From NCBI GenBank assembly GCA_910584345.1, contig CAJTZX010000003.1, positions 62,001-126,000 on the forward strand: DNA of 64,000 bases, given 5' to 3'. How positions within the stretch are numbered: position 1 is the stretch's first letter; each line of letters starts with the position of its first letter. The notes beneath the pieces are model-generated. The model did not search any database, had not been told where the DNA came from, and was given only the letters and a program-made list of their open reading frames with translations. Shown here piece after piece: positions 25,002 to 33,303 of this stretch. This DNA comes from an uncultured Eubacterium sp. Its GTDB lineage: Bacteria > Bacillota > Clostridia > Lachnospirales > Lachnospiraceae. The position numbers and the translations under genes are program-made.

Positions 25002-26504
25002 CTATGATGTTCTGTTTGCAAATTCATTCATGTCTTCCTTAAGCTTTGTCATACTTTTGTACTTCGCAGGATTATAAACAAAGTGCTTAATAAAGCTGAC
25101 ATCAAATGGAAAATCAGATGCATTTTGTGCACACATAAACACTGGTTTCCCAATCGTATGTGCTATACCCAATTCATAGAATACATTCGGATTCTTTCCT
25201 GTACATTCAGCAATGATAAATTTCGACTGATTAATATTCTCCCATATTTTCTGCATAATAATTTCATCAACTTTAATTAAATCTGCCTGCCAAACCTGAT
25301 AGCCTTTTGGTTCCAGAGCTTCAATGCACGCTTGATAAAAATCCTCAGACCATTCTTCGTTAAAAGGCATAATGACCGTTACAAGCTTAGCATCCTGTGT
25401 GAATTTCGTTTTGTTAAATATTTTAGGCGATACGATCATAATATTTCCTCCCGTCTCATAATAATTTTGTTCAATCAAATTGCAACTATGTTTTAATAAT
25501 TGAACGGCCTGAAAATTTTCCCAAAATTCAATCACCGGACCTGAATCTGATGTTGAATAATATCCTTTTTCTATCATTGCATTTGAAATAAATAAAAGGT
25601 TTTCCAAAATGGCAGAAAAATAATCTGGTACAATATACTTGTGTTGGATATAATTTACAACCGTTTCCAGTAAAAGAATATGCACATTGGTATTATAGTA
25701 ATCATTGTCGTTTGGATTATCCAAGTAAGATATATTAAATTTTACAGTTACCTTTTTATCTTTAAATCCATCAATCATTTCTATCAAATGAATCAGATTT
25801 ATTGCAGCCTTTTTAACAACTTTCGATTCAAAATATTCTGGCATATTAGATATCGTCCATAAAATAATCGCTTTTTCGCCAATTTTCTCATTTTGTTTTT
25901 TAAAATTATATGAGTGAAATAACTCCGTAAATCTTCCTATACAAGACTTTATAACTTCTTGATCGGTCTGTATAATATTACAGGCAGAAATCAACGCCGT
26001 TAGCGCATCAGAAGTAGCCAATATACACCCAAATTCTTTTTTATTAGAGGGTGCAAACATTTTCTTATCTGGCATATAGTTGGCTACAAGCCTTTGCAGT
26101 ACATGTTTCATAAGTTCTATATCAGGATTTTTCAGATAAGAACTTGCAAGTAAAAAATGAGCCAGCTTATATGTAGTATACAATCCACGATTTCGAACCC
26201 GCTGATTCTGAGGACTTTGAGCAGGTATATTTTCATTAAAAATTTGGCATAAATGATACTTATATACCCGTTTATAAAAATCGTGCATTAATTCCTGTTT
26301 TTCATGCAAAGCTATTAACCCTTCACAGGATGCATAAATACCTGCTATATTCGTAATTTCTTTAGAAATACTCCATTGTTCCTGCCATCCGCAACCTAAT
26401 TCAGACCACTCTGAATGATAAGTATTTTCAACAATACAAGTTAATGCATTGTCGACTGCCTTTTGAAATAAGTTATATACATATTTATAGTCCATGCAGC
26501 TCAC
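25002..26504 (-). CDS. All-alpha protein with C-terminal nucleoside deoxyribosyltransferase/TIR-like domain
   Basis: The product has 500 residues. About residues 1-345 are helical, with repeated helix pairs that resemble an alpha/alpha toroid (CEGLIALHEK, ATSDALTALI, EFWENFQAVQLLKHS). The C-terminal domain at about 370-495 has VTVIMPFNEEWSED, YQVWQADLI, IIAECTGKNPNVFYELGIA and GKPVFMCAQ. This is the fold of nucleoside 2-deoxyribosyltransferase-like and TIR-like proteins, with the Glu of FYELG as the likely catalytic residue. Such domains often degrade NAD or other nucleotides in immune proteins. A GTG at 26504 and an ATG at 26495 are both possible starts behind AAAGGAGG. It lies between a MazG-like and a HIT-like gene and is more AT-rich than the hem genes nearby. 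Confidence 0.75.
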   Translation of the reverse strand: MSCMDYKYVYNLFQKAVDNALTCIVENTYHSEWSELGCGWQEQWSISKEITNIAGIYASCEGLIALHEKQELMHDFYKRVYKYHLCQIFNENIPAQSPQNQRVRNRGLYTTYKLAHFLLASSYLKNPDIELMKHVLQRLVANYMPDKKMFAPSNKKEFGCILATSDALTALISACNIIQTDQEVIKSCIGRFTELFHSYNFKKQNEKIGEKAIILWTISNMPEYFESKVVKKAAINLIHLIEMIDGFKDKKVTVKFNISYLDNPNDNDYYNTNVHILLLETVVNYIQHKYIVPDYFSAILENLLFISNAMIEKGYYSTSDSGPVIEFWENFQAVQLLKHSCNLIEQNYYETGGNIMIVSPKIFNKTKFTQDAKLVTVIMPFNEEWSEDFYQACIEALEPKGYQVWQADLIKVDEIIMQKIWENINQSKFIIAECTGKNPNVFYELGIAHTIGKPVFMCAQNASDFPFDVSFIKHFVYNPAKYKSMTKLKEDMNEFANRTS

Positions 26505-26645
26505 TTTCCTCCTTTGCCATAACTTCTTGGAATTAACACATGCGAAATGTCTTCTGCAAATTCAGTTCAGGAAAGTTTTATTTTTCATTCATAATCCAAA
26601 TCCAATAATCTCACGTTGATCCCTAAAGTTATAAAACCACAATAT

Positions 26646-26954
26646 TCAAGAAGAAGTTATATCAAAAAGCAACAATCTTTTTTCAAAACTTCCGTTTTTT
26701 GAAACTTTATTTTTACGTATAGATTCCAGCTCAGACAATGCTGCTCCTTTAAATTCTGAAATCGCATAAATGACTTCCATAATATCAGCTAATTCTTCTA
26801 TATCTTTACTTTCTAAATATTCATTTACTTCCTCCACCAGCTTTAACTCCAATTGTTTTTCATATTCATCATCAGATAATATGCGTGTATGTGGTATACG
26901 TCCATCTTTCTTTATAATATCCGGAATATTGTCTCTAACCAGCTTTTCTTTCAT
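26646..26954 (-). CDS. MazG-like nucleotide pyrophosphohydrolase
   Basis: This 102-residue protein has the KLVRDNIPDII start and the helical metal-binding core KLVEEVNEYL...EELADIMEVI of the MazG/HisE-like all-alpha NTP pyrophosphatases (EExxE and ExxD acids present). These enzymes hydrolyse nucleoside triphosphates, often non-canonical ones, to monophosphates. A perfect AGGAGG lies before the ATG. It is the first gene after a strong promoter at 27049-27077 and is followed after 141 bases by the deoxyribosyltransferase/TIR-like gene on the same strand. Confidence 0.85.
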   Translation of the reverse strand: MKEKLVRDNIPDIIKKDGRIPHTRILSDDEYEKQLELKLVEEVNEYLESKDIEELADIMEVIYAISEFKGAALSELESIRKNKVSKNGSFEKRLLLFDITSS

Positions 26955-27048
26955 GAAGTTCCTCCTTATACATTAATAATTTTTAAAATTAATATGCGTT
27001 TTTTCTGATTATTTTCTCCACAAACCCCTTTTTTTATTTCTTCTTGTC

Positions 27049-27077
27049 ATTATATACGATTTCTCTGTAAATTTCAA
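27049..27077 (-). promoter_or_regulatory. Strong sigma-A promoter of the MazG/NDT-like/HIT unit
   Basis: On the minus strand TTGAAA (27072-27077) and a perfect TATAAT (27049-27054) are 17 bases apart. The predicted leader is about 85 bases. The remaining intergenic bases up to 27189 are AT-rich with no gene. Confidence 0.8.
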
Positions 27078-27189
27078 TAGAATAATCCATTTTTATGTTT
27101 CAAAAGAGTTAATAAACTATGTATTTTCAGAAAACTACACACTCCGGTATTTTGCATAACTCATATTTAAATCCTCAAACTGCTATGTA

Positions 27190-28896
27190 TTAATAAATCC
27201 GAATCTCATGATATTCAAAAGGAATTACTGAGATATTATGATTTACCATGATAATCGTACCATCCGGACGATATTTTTGAATTCCGGTAAGAATCTTTTG
27301 CTGATTCCATTCATCTATTGCTGATAACGCTTCGTCTAATACCAATATTTGCACATGGTTTATAAGCGCCCTGGCAATGGCAATCCGTTGCCTTTGTCCC
27401 CCGGAAATATCAAGCCCATATTCTCCAATGACCGTATCCAGACCTTCTGGCAGAGATAATATATATTCCTTCAAATTAACAATTTCTAATACTTCAAATA
27501 TGACTTCATCCGAGTTCTCTTTTCTTCCTAACATAATATTATTTCGAATCGAATCACACAAAATATATGGATTTTGTCGAACAACTGCTAACTTTGAAAG
27601 CCAGCTGTTGATACTGATTTCACTTAGCGCAAACCGGCTATTGATTACAAAGTCTCCATTGACAGGACAATACTCACGGATAAACAGTTTCAGCAACGTA
27701 CTCTTTCCTTTGCCGCTTTCACCTGCAATCAAATTTATACTGCCCATCTGAATCTCACCACTTAGATAATTCAAAATATTCTTCTTTCCATCATAAGAAA
27801 AAGAGATCTCGTTTAACTTCACTCCTGTTACGTCTTCGGACATTAAAATCCCACGATCTAAATCTATTTCCTGAATCTTCTCTATCGTATCCCGTATTTT
27901 TTCAATTCTTGCCAAAAGTGAAACTAATTCTGAAAGATAGTTGTTCACCAGCCGAAATAATTCTGAAAACTGGCTCATATATTGATACCCGACAAAAAAA
28001 GCTCCTATCGACAGAAATCCATCTGCAACATCTTTGTATAAAAAAAATATACCAACGATCAAACCGGCCCATTTGGAACACGAAGTAATGATTTCAGTCA
28101 GATTACTGCATGTGATAGATTTTCGAACAGCACAAATGTATTTGTTATACAATCGTTCGATCAGCTGTACAAAATTTTCCTGATAACTATAATTGACAAT
28201 TTCTCTTAATCCAGAGCTGCCTTCTTCAAACTTTATAAAAAGGTTATGACGTCTGTTTATCATATCATTTTCTATTTGCTTCATGACTGGCAGCATTTTT
28301 TTCATAACTAAAACATAAGCGCCATTCATAATGACAAGCAAAAATAAAACCTTGACGTCTATGAAACAGAGCACGATAGCTATCATACAAAATTTTATAA
28401 TATCAATGAACTTGAAAGATACCAAAAACAGCTCATTCGCTAAATTGTCTATATCACCAAAAACAGCTTCCCACCTTGCCAGCCTTTCCTTGTCGTAATC
28501 ACTTATTTTACTCAGCTGTATTTTTTTATGCAAATCAGAAGTGATTTTCCGGCAAATATGAAAAGATATTTTTTGAAAATACGTTCCCCCGATATAAAAC
28601 ATGATACCGCTCATCATGTACATCATCGATAAAAAAATAACACGTAACAAAACGATCGAAAAATCATCATTTTTTAAAAAACTGTCGACAATGCCTTTTT
28701 GTGAGCCTGTCTTTAAAATCTCTATCACTGCTGTAAACGCTATAAGCAGCATGCCAACAACGATACTTCTGCGCTTTTCCATTGTATAACCAAGCAGCCA
28801 TTTTATTGTTTTCATCATTTCACATACCATGCATTTTATGAAATACATCTTCTCCTGATTTCTATTTATATATAGACGGCGATTAATGATCGCCAT
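27190..28896 (-). CDS. ABC exporter half-transporter (TMD plus NBD), second of a pair
   Basis: The product has 568 residues. The N-terminal 330 residues hold about six membrane segments of the type 1 exporter fold. The NBD at about 350-568 has Walker A GESGKGKST, signature DISGGQRQR, Walker B ILVLDEALS and an H-loop His in MVNHNIS. No C39 peptidase domain is present. It starts 6 bases after the preceding half-transporter, so they probably form a heterodimer. The start is uncertain: ATG 28896 has a weak ribosome site, and MMKTIKWLLG begins 26 codons later. The cargo is unknown. No terminator is clear after the stop. Confidence 0.92.
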   Translation of the reverse strand: MAIINRRLYINRNQEKMYFIKCMVCEMMKTIKWLLGYTMEKRRSIVVGMLLIAFTAVIEILKTGSQKGIVDSFLKNDDFSIVLLRVIFLSMMYMMSGIMFYIGGTYFQKISFHICRKITSDLHKKIQLSKISDYDKERLARWEAVFGDIDNLANELFLVSFKFIDIIKFCMIAIVLCFIDVKVLFLLVIMNGAYVLVMKKMLPVMKQIENDMINRRHNLFIKFEEGSSGLREIVNYSYQENFVQLIERLYNKYICAVRKSITCSNLTEIITSCSKWAGLIVGIFFLYKDVADGFLSIGAFFVGYQYMSQFSELFRLVNNYLSELVSLLARIEKIRDTIEKIQEIDLDRGILMSEDVTGVKLNEISFSYDGKKNILNYLSGEIQMGSINLIAGESGKGKSTLLKLFIREYCPVNGDFVINSRFALSEISINSWLSKLAVVRQNPYILCDSIRNNIMLGRKENSDEVIFEVLEIVNLKEYILSLPEGLDTVIGEYGLDISGGQRQRIAIARALINHVQILVLDEALSAIDEWNQQKILTGIQKYRPDGTIIMVNHNISVIPFEYHEIRIY

Positions 28897-28902
28897 CTGC
28901 GC

Positions 28903-30597
28903 CTATACATATTCATATGCCAGATCTTTGTCAATCTCTTTAATTCCTGAATCATTTACATAAAAAAATCGATGGAAATAAGGCAATATTGCAGCTTTAT
29001 GAGATACAGAAATAATTGTTTTATCATGAAAAACTTCAAACAAACGATTCATAATAAGCCCTTCTGTCTCAGAATCTAAATTTGCCGTTATTTCATCCAT
29101 CATAATAACGTCCGGATTCTTAAGAATTAACCTGGCTATTGCAATTCTTTGTATTTGTCCCCCGGAAAGCAAGGTTCCCCTTTCGCCAACACAAGTTTCA
29201 TATCCCATTGGAAGCTCTTTTACAAAACTATCTACACAGCTTTGTCTGGCTGCATCATATATTTGGTCATCTGTCGCTTCCGGATTTCCGATTTTTATAT
29301 TTTCATAAATACTTTCTCCAAACATATATGTTTCCTGAAACAAAAAACCGATCCTTTTTCGTAACGAAACCGGATTCATTTCCCTGTAATTCACATGATC
29401 CCATAATAGTTCGCCATCTTGTGTCTGATACATATCCGCTATCAGCTTTAGCAAAGTGGTCTTTCCTGAGCCGGATGCTCCAACAATCGCTGCTTTCTCT
29501 CCTTTATGGATCAAAACATCTATATGGTTCAATATCCTCTCTTTCCCATAAGAAAAACAATTGATATGTACACTGATTTCCTGCCGCAATGGTTCCGCTT
29601 CCTTTAATTTTAAACATTTTGCATTTTCCTGAGACAGCCCCAGAAAATTTCTAAGCGACCGAACATATTCCAATGCTGGTATTGTTTCTGTTATATGAAA
29701 GAAGAGACCGTTAAATGTAAATATCAACATTGTACAAAAGAATAAGGAAGAAACAAATGCATCTATTGCCAAACGATTCGTTGCATAATCATACATAGCT
29801 AATAAAAAATAGAGCGTGATACCAAGTGCAGTATTCAATCTGAAAAACATTCCTCTCAGATAACGCATTTTCAAAGTTTTCAGCCTTTCATCCACGTAAT
29901 CTTTATGATGATTCATAACTTTACTCTGCATCCATTCTCCGCATCGATGCATCCTCATCTCTTTGACGGCTGAAACCGACGCCATGACTATACTTTGAAA
30001 CTTCTTATGTCGGTCAATTTGTATTGTCATCCTGTCAGCAATCACTTTATTAAAATGTGTGTGTATCCACAAACTGGGTATCATAGAAAACAAAATTAAA
30101 AAATAATGATTGCCACTATATTTTATAAAAAATATCATCGTGACAACAATCGTAATCAGACTTCGGATCAGCTCTGGAATATGTTTTGTAATAATCTCAC
30201 TCACCATCGGAATCATTGCTGAAAATATCAGAAATGATTGTTCCTTATTTCTTTTTTCTGTAAAAGGAATTCCTAAACAGAATAATTTATGAAGAGATTT
30301 TTTTTGTATCTCAAAAACCGGATCCTCTTTCATTTTCACTCTGAGCATATGAATTATTACAGAAAACAATATGCTGCATAGAGCACAAAAAATAATGCTG
30401 TAAGAAAAATGCCAAAATGTTGTTTTAGGATGATCTGCAACAAGTTCTTTCACGACATTACCGATTACAACCGGTATAAACATTTCACAAACAACAGATC
30501 CTAAAACTGCCAGAATATAAATCATCATCACAAATAAATCATAACCGGAAAGTATCCAGATAAAATGCTGCAAATATTCTCTTAGTCTGCACCTCAT
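28903..30597 (-). CDS. ABC exporter half-transporter (TMD plus NBD), first of a pair
   Basis: The product has 564 residues. The N-terminal membrane domain has about six segments (VMMIYILAVLGSVV, FLIFSAMIPMVSEII and others). The NBD has Walker A GASGSGKTT, signature LLSGGQIQR, Walker B VIMMDEITANLD and an H-loop in ISVSHKAA. The pair resembles bacteriocin or multidrug exporters without a leader peptidase. GGGAG is 6 bases before the ATG. A promoter at 30703-30731 drives the two genes. A small frameshifted gene lies directly upstream. Confidence 0.93.
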   Translation of the reverse strand: MRCRLREYLQHFIWILSGYDLFVMMIYILAVLGSVVCEMFIPVVIGNVVKELVADHPKTTFWHFSYSIIFCALCSILFSVIIHMLRVKMKEDPVFEIQKKSLHKLFCLGIPFTEKRNKEQSFLIFSAMIPMVSEIITKHIPELIRSLITIVVTMIFFIKYSGNHYFLILFSMIPSLWIHTHFNKVIADRMTIQIDRHKKFQSIVMASVSAVKEMRMHRCGEWMQSKVMNHHKDYVDERLKTLKMRYLRGMFFRLNTALGITLYFLLAMYDYATNRLAIDAFVSSLFFCTMLIFTFNGLFFHITETIPALEYVRSLRNFLGLSQENAKCLKLKEAEPLRQEISVHINCFSYGKERILNHIDVLIHKGEKAAIVGASGSGKTTLLKLIADMYQTQDGELLWDHVNYREMNPVSLRKRIGFLFQETYMFGESIYENIKIGNPEATDDQIYDAARQSCVDSFVKELPMGYETCVGERGTLLSGGQIQRIAIARLILKNPDVIMMDEITANLDSETEGLIMNRLFEVFHDKTIISVSHKAAILPYFHRFFYVNDSGIKEIDKDLAYEYV

Positions 30598-30702
30598 AAC
30601 CTGCTCCCATCTTTTTCAGTTCATTGATCGCTTAAAGAACTGCAGGCAACGAACCGGACAACTTAGAGTTCTTAAGTTTTTCCTAAAATATTTTACATTT
30701 TT

Positions 30703-30731
30703 ATAATATCAAGTTTAAATTCATAAGTCAA
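30703..30731 (-). promoter_or_regulatory. Sigma-A promoter of the ABC exporter pair
   Basis: On the minus strand TTGACT (30726-30731) and TATTAT (30703-30708) are 17 bases apart, about 105 bases before the first exporter ATG. Confidence 0.65.
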
Positions 30732-30781
30732 TTTTTTTCTGATTTTTAAACTCTGCTTATCTATCCGTCATGTATGTCCGT

Positions 30782-30983
30782 CTATAATACCCTTGCAACA
30801 ATCCTCGCAGCGCCTATCGTAATTCCGTCAATTGTTATTTTGCTATCAAGCGCAGCTCCTATATATTTGTCATCTAACTGCGCAACCATATAAAGTTCTT
30901 TGCCCAGAATCAATGAAAGAACTGCCTCTGACAAATTTAGACCGTTCTTCTCAAAAAGCTGAAACTTTTTTATTGCAATTCAT
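30782..30983 (-). pseudogene. Small gene (about 66 codons) broken by a one-base change in an A6 run
   Basis: From the ATG at 30983 (GAAGGA upstream) the frame gives MNCNKKVSAF and stops. Removing one base from the A6 run (minus strand; T6 at 30966-30971 on plus) restores an open frame of 66 codons that ends at TAG 30782. The restored middle and end read FEKNGLNLSEAVLSLI, LYMVAQLDDKYIGAALDSKI and ITIGAARIVARVL. No family is recognised. It lies just upstream of the ABC exporter promoter on the same strand. It may be a decayed gene, a phase-variable gene or a sequence error. Confidence 0.55.
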
Positions 30984-31057
30984 CTTTCCTTCTCATAGCA
31001 AATTTTATGCACTTATGGTAGAATAATCACAGAAAATAGAAACTGGAGGAACGATTT

Positions 31058-31603
31058 ATGCAATACAAGTGTAAAGTAACTGTTATAGACAAAAAATGTT
31101 TTGCGGACTATCAAAAAGAATATCTTGCTGACCCCCATGCAGGCGCATGTCCGTTTTATGAAGTTGGAGACGAATTTATATTTGAACGCTATGGCGAAGA
31201 AGACACTTTTTGGCTAACCGGAGATGGTACACAGTGTGGTGAAGCCTGGGATTGTATTAGCCGTTATATCTATACTGCGCTTCAAGGCGGCAGTATTATG
31301 CGCGGTTGGACAAATGATGACCGGATGATGATCGCCTGCTGCAATGATGGCACCCGCCCAGTGATTTTCAAAATTCAAAGGCTGGATTATAAAGTTGTAA
31401 AAATTCATGGAATGGTTTGTGAACATTGCGCCACACAAATCAAAAAATCTTTAAGCAATCTTTCTGGAGTAGATCATGTATCTGTACGGCTGGATAAAGG
31501 CTGGGCTGAAGTATTTGTTAAAAAAGATGAGGATGTATCTGACGAATCACTGCGAATGGCTGTTGAACAATATGAAAAATACAGCGTAACTGAAATAGAC
31601 TGA
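31058..31603 (+). CDS. TIGR04076-family protein fused to a heavy-metal-associated (HMA) domain
   Basis: This 181-residue protein has an N-terminal TIGR04076-like part at about 1-110: CPFYEVGDEF, CGEAWDCISRYIY, MIACCNDGTRPVIFK. The C-terminal part, about 110-181, is a ferredoxin-fold HMA domain with GMVCEHC, the two-Cys metal site, followed by SGVDHVSVRLDKGWAEVFV. Such domains bind Cu(I), Zn or Hg. CTGGAGGA precedes the ATG by 7 bases. It is isolated on the plus strand between the exporters and the decay zone. A metal-related or thiol-based role is inferred from the HMA domain. Confidence 0.8.
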   Translation: MQYKCKVTVIDKKCFADYQKEYLADPHAGACPFYEVGDEFIFERYGEEDTFWLTGDGTQCGEAWDCISRYIYTALQGGSIMRGWTNDDRMMIACCNDGTRPVIFKIQRLDYKVVKIHGMVCEHCATQIKKSLSNLSGVDHVSVRLDKGWAEVFVKKDEDVSDESLRMAVEQYEKYSVTEID

Positions 31604-31644
31604 CAGGCAGGCGCTTTTCGCAATGGGATGTTTGCTTCCCCGCT

Positions 31645-31800
31645 CTATGCTTTTATACAGTTTGCACAGGAAAGGCCCAACAGGGCAAACCTGCTTGAAC
31701 TGTCATCCTTATGCTCCATTAAATAATCAATAAAATACTTGCTTGCAATCGGCAGGCTGTCCCAATCCTTATAGCCTACCGCAAATGTTCTTGCAGGCTT
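31645..31800 (-). pseudogene. 3' fragment of a LysR-family regulator
   Basis: A 51-codon open stretch ending at TAG 31645-31647 reads RTFAVGYKDWDSLPIASKYF, then IDYLM. This matches the last strand and helix of a LysR substrate-binding domain. The frame is closed upstream at 31801-31803 and no more of the gene is found, so only the 3' end remains. Confidence 0.55.
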
Positions 31801-31993
31801 TTAGAAAGCGTTGACAAACACTTGTTTCGCAGAGTATAACAAGATACTCTTACAAGAGAACCAAACCAATTACATATCTTCACAGAATTTTGGAGGATAG
31901 CTTTACGCCGTACACGCCTGCAGTATGCGAAAAGGGAATTCCGCCGCTTCCGAATTGCTCCAAACTGTCGGCAATCAGAAAGTGTAAAGGACA

Positions 31994-32019
31994 GTTTCGA
32001 CTTTGAGTTTCGACTTTGA
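31994..32019. repeat. 13-bp perfect tandem duplication in gene debris
   Basis: GTTTCGACTTTGA occurs twice without a gap (31994-32006 and 32007-32019). It lies inside a stretch with short open remnants (one ends in DIIVKSKTARDKPILLY at TAG 32085). A 13-base duplication shifts the frame and fits a decaying plus-strand gene whose own terminator still follows. Confidence 0.6.
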
Positions 32020-32086
32020 ATTTCAAAACCGGTGACATCATTGTGAAATCAAAAACCGCAAGGGATAAGCCTATCCTTTTGTATTA

Positions 32087-32116
32087 GTCGGTACACATTG
32101 ATGTGCCGGCTTTTTT
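32087..32116 (+). terminator. Terminator of a lost plus-strand gene
   Basis: GTCGGTACA (32087-32095) pairs with TGTGCCGGC (32102-32110) including two G-T pairs, followed by TTTTTT. It starts on the last base of the TAG that ends the debris frame. Confidence 0.7.
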
Positions 32117-32119
32117 GTT

Positions 32120-32160
32120 GCCCAAATGCCGGTTACAACTGAATGACCGGCTAAATGGGC
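32120..32160. repeat. Inverted repeat next to the debris terminator
   Basis: GCCCAAATGCCGGT (32120-32133) and ACCGGCTAAATGGGC (32146-32160) are near-perfect inverted copies with a 12-base loop. It directly follows the terminator at 32087-32116. It may be a second hairpin of a tandem terminator or a recombination scar. Confidence 0.45.
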
Positions 32161-32207
32161 TATGATTTTGCACAACCTCTTTTTCGGAAAATTTGTAGCA
32201 TAACAAA

Positions 32208-32248
32208 AGGATACGGTGTAACCCTTTTACAGAGTTACACTGTATCCT
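32208..32248 (-). terminator. Terminator after the nucleotidyltransferase fragment
   Basis: AGGATACGGTGTAAC and GTTACACTGTATCCT form a 15-bp stem with one G-T pair and an 11-base loop. On the minus strand TTTTGTT follows. It is 80 bases after the stop at 32327. Confidence 0.75.
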
Positions 32249-32326
32249 ACATAAAAACATCCTTATCTGGCGTCAGCAAATACAATCCTGCTTTTGCACT
32301 GTATACCTGTCTGAACGATCACTTTT

Positions 32327-32701
32327 CTATTTTTTTATCTGATCTATCATATATGCTGCATATTCACGTGTACAATTCCCATCCCAGTTTGTCGAACGAT
32401 CAAATAAATATTCATCCAACGCCTGCATGATCAAATTATAGTATTTTACAGAAACGTTATTAATTCCCCAATGTCCGCCTTCTTTTTTTGACAGAATAAG
32501 CCCACTTTGCTTATACGCCAATACCCTGCACAAATTTAAAATCATATAAGTAGGATTTGTTATAATATCTTCTTGCGCATTCTTTACATCATTCCAAATA
32601 CTGTCAAAATAAAATTCCTTACTGACTTTTTCAAAAACCTCTTTTATTTCTTTCAGTTCGAATTGCTTCTTTGATATCCAGACAAGAATGTTCCTTCGTT
32701 G
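32327..32701 (-). pseudogene. 3' fragment of an aminoglycoside-nucleotidyltransferase-like gene (DUF4111 region)
   Basis: About 125 codons are open to the stop at 32327. They read FYFDSIWNDVKNAQEDII, ILNLCRVLAY, LILSKKEGGHWGI and YNLIMQALDEY, as in the C-terminal DUF4111 domain of AadA/ANT(9)-type enzymes. The N-terminal nucleotidyltransferase domain with its GSxxxG and DxD motifs is absent. The frame closes at 32702-32704, where unrelated sequence begins, so no resistance is expected. Confidence 0.65.
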
Positions 32702-32741
32702 TTAAGCATTCCAGCACATGATTGATTACTTGCGCATAACA

Positions 32742-32787
32742 CCACATGGTATGCCCCAAAACCTGTTCCCAAAACAGCGATATTCAT
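32742..32787 (-). pseudogene. 5' remnant of a Rossmann-fold (oxidoreductase-like) gene
   Basis: An ATG at 32787 with a GGGGGAG ribosome site opens a frame that begins MNIAVLGTGFGAYH, a typical NAD-binding start of Gfo/Idh/MocA-type oxidoreductases. After about 14 codons the similarity ends and the sequence joins the nucleotidyltransferase fragment in another frame. Confidence 0.35.
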
Positions 32788-32859
32788 CTATACTCCCCCA
32801 CTTTCTTTACAATTTCCTATAACATGATAATTAAACAAAAAAAGTATAGCAAATAGTAG

Positions 32860-33303
32860 TTATTTTTTCAATGATATTTTATCGCTGTTTCTTGCAGTCT
32901 GCATAAACAGCTGTCCAGCTTTTTGAAAACAATGGTCTACATTTGTTGTTAATACAAAATAATCTTTATCCTTTACCAGCTCAAAAAGATTGTCATAAAC
33001 AGGTTTTGGTGCATTCATATAGCGGTTAATGTAAATATACCGGCTCCAATATGCCCAATATTCTTCCAGACTGTCAAAAGGATAAAAGCCACCTTCATAC
33101 ATGTTTTGGAAATGGTATTTTTCAATAAAGTCACCAAAATACTTATGAAATCGATCACCATTGTAAGTAAATCCGGCAGAAGTGGAAAGTCCTGCGCCTG
33201 CACCAATAACGACTGCATCCGTATTATCTATTATTTCTCTTAACTGTTTCATTTTCTCCGAACAGTTTTTTGTAGATTTCATAGTCATCATCCTGAAAGA
33301 CAT
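32860..33303 (-). pseudogene. Truncated macrodomain-linked sirtuin (SirTM-like)
   Basis: Up to 147 residues remain. The NAD-binding start VVIGAGAGLSTSAG and the catalytic-region TTNVDHCFQKAG are intact, with LEEYWAYWSRYI between them, as in the macrodomain-linked sirtuin class. After FQKAG the sequence jumps to a short unrelated tail (QLFMQTARNSDKISLKK) and stops. Full members have about 280 residues, so roughly half is missing by internal deletion. The start overlaps the end of the macrodomain gene by about 80 bases at most; a start at 33252 (MKQLREIID) is also possible. The Zn-binding module is absent and no activity is expected. Confidence 0.7.

Noticed and set aside
29139..29564. Plus-strand frame opposite the ABC exporter
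   Set aside because: It is antisense to the conserved NBD and has no family features; treated as a shadow.
32327..32701. Aminoglycoside resistance gene
   Set aside because: Only the C-terminal domain remains and the nucleotidyltransferase core is missing, so resistance is not expected.
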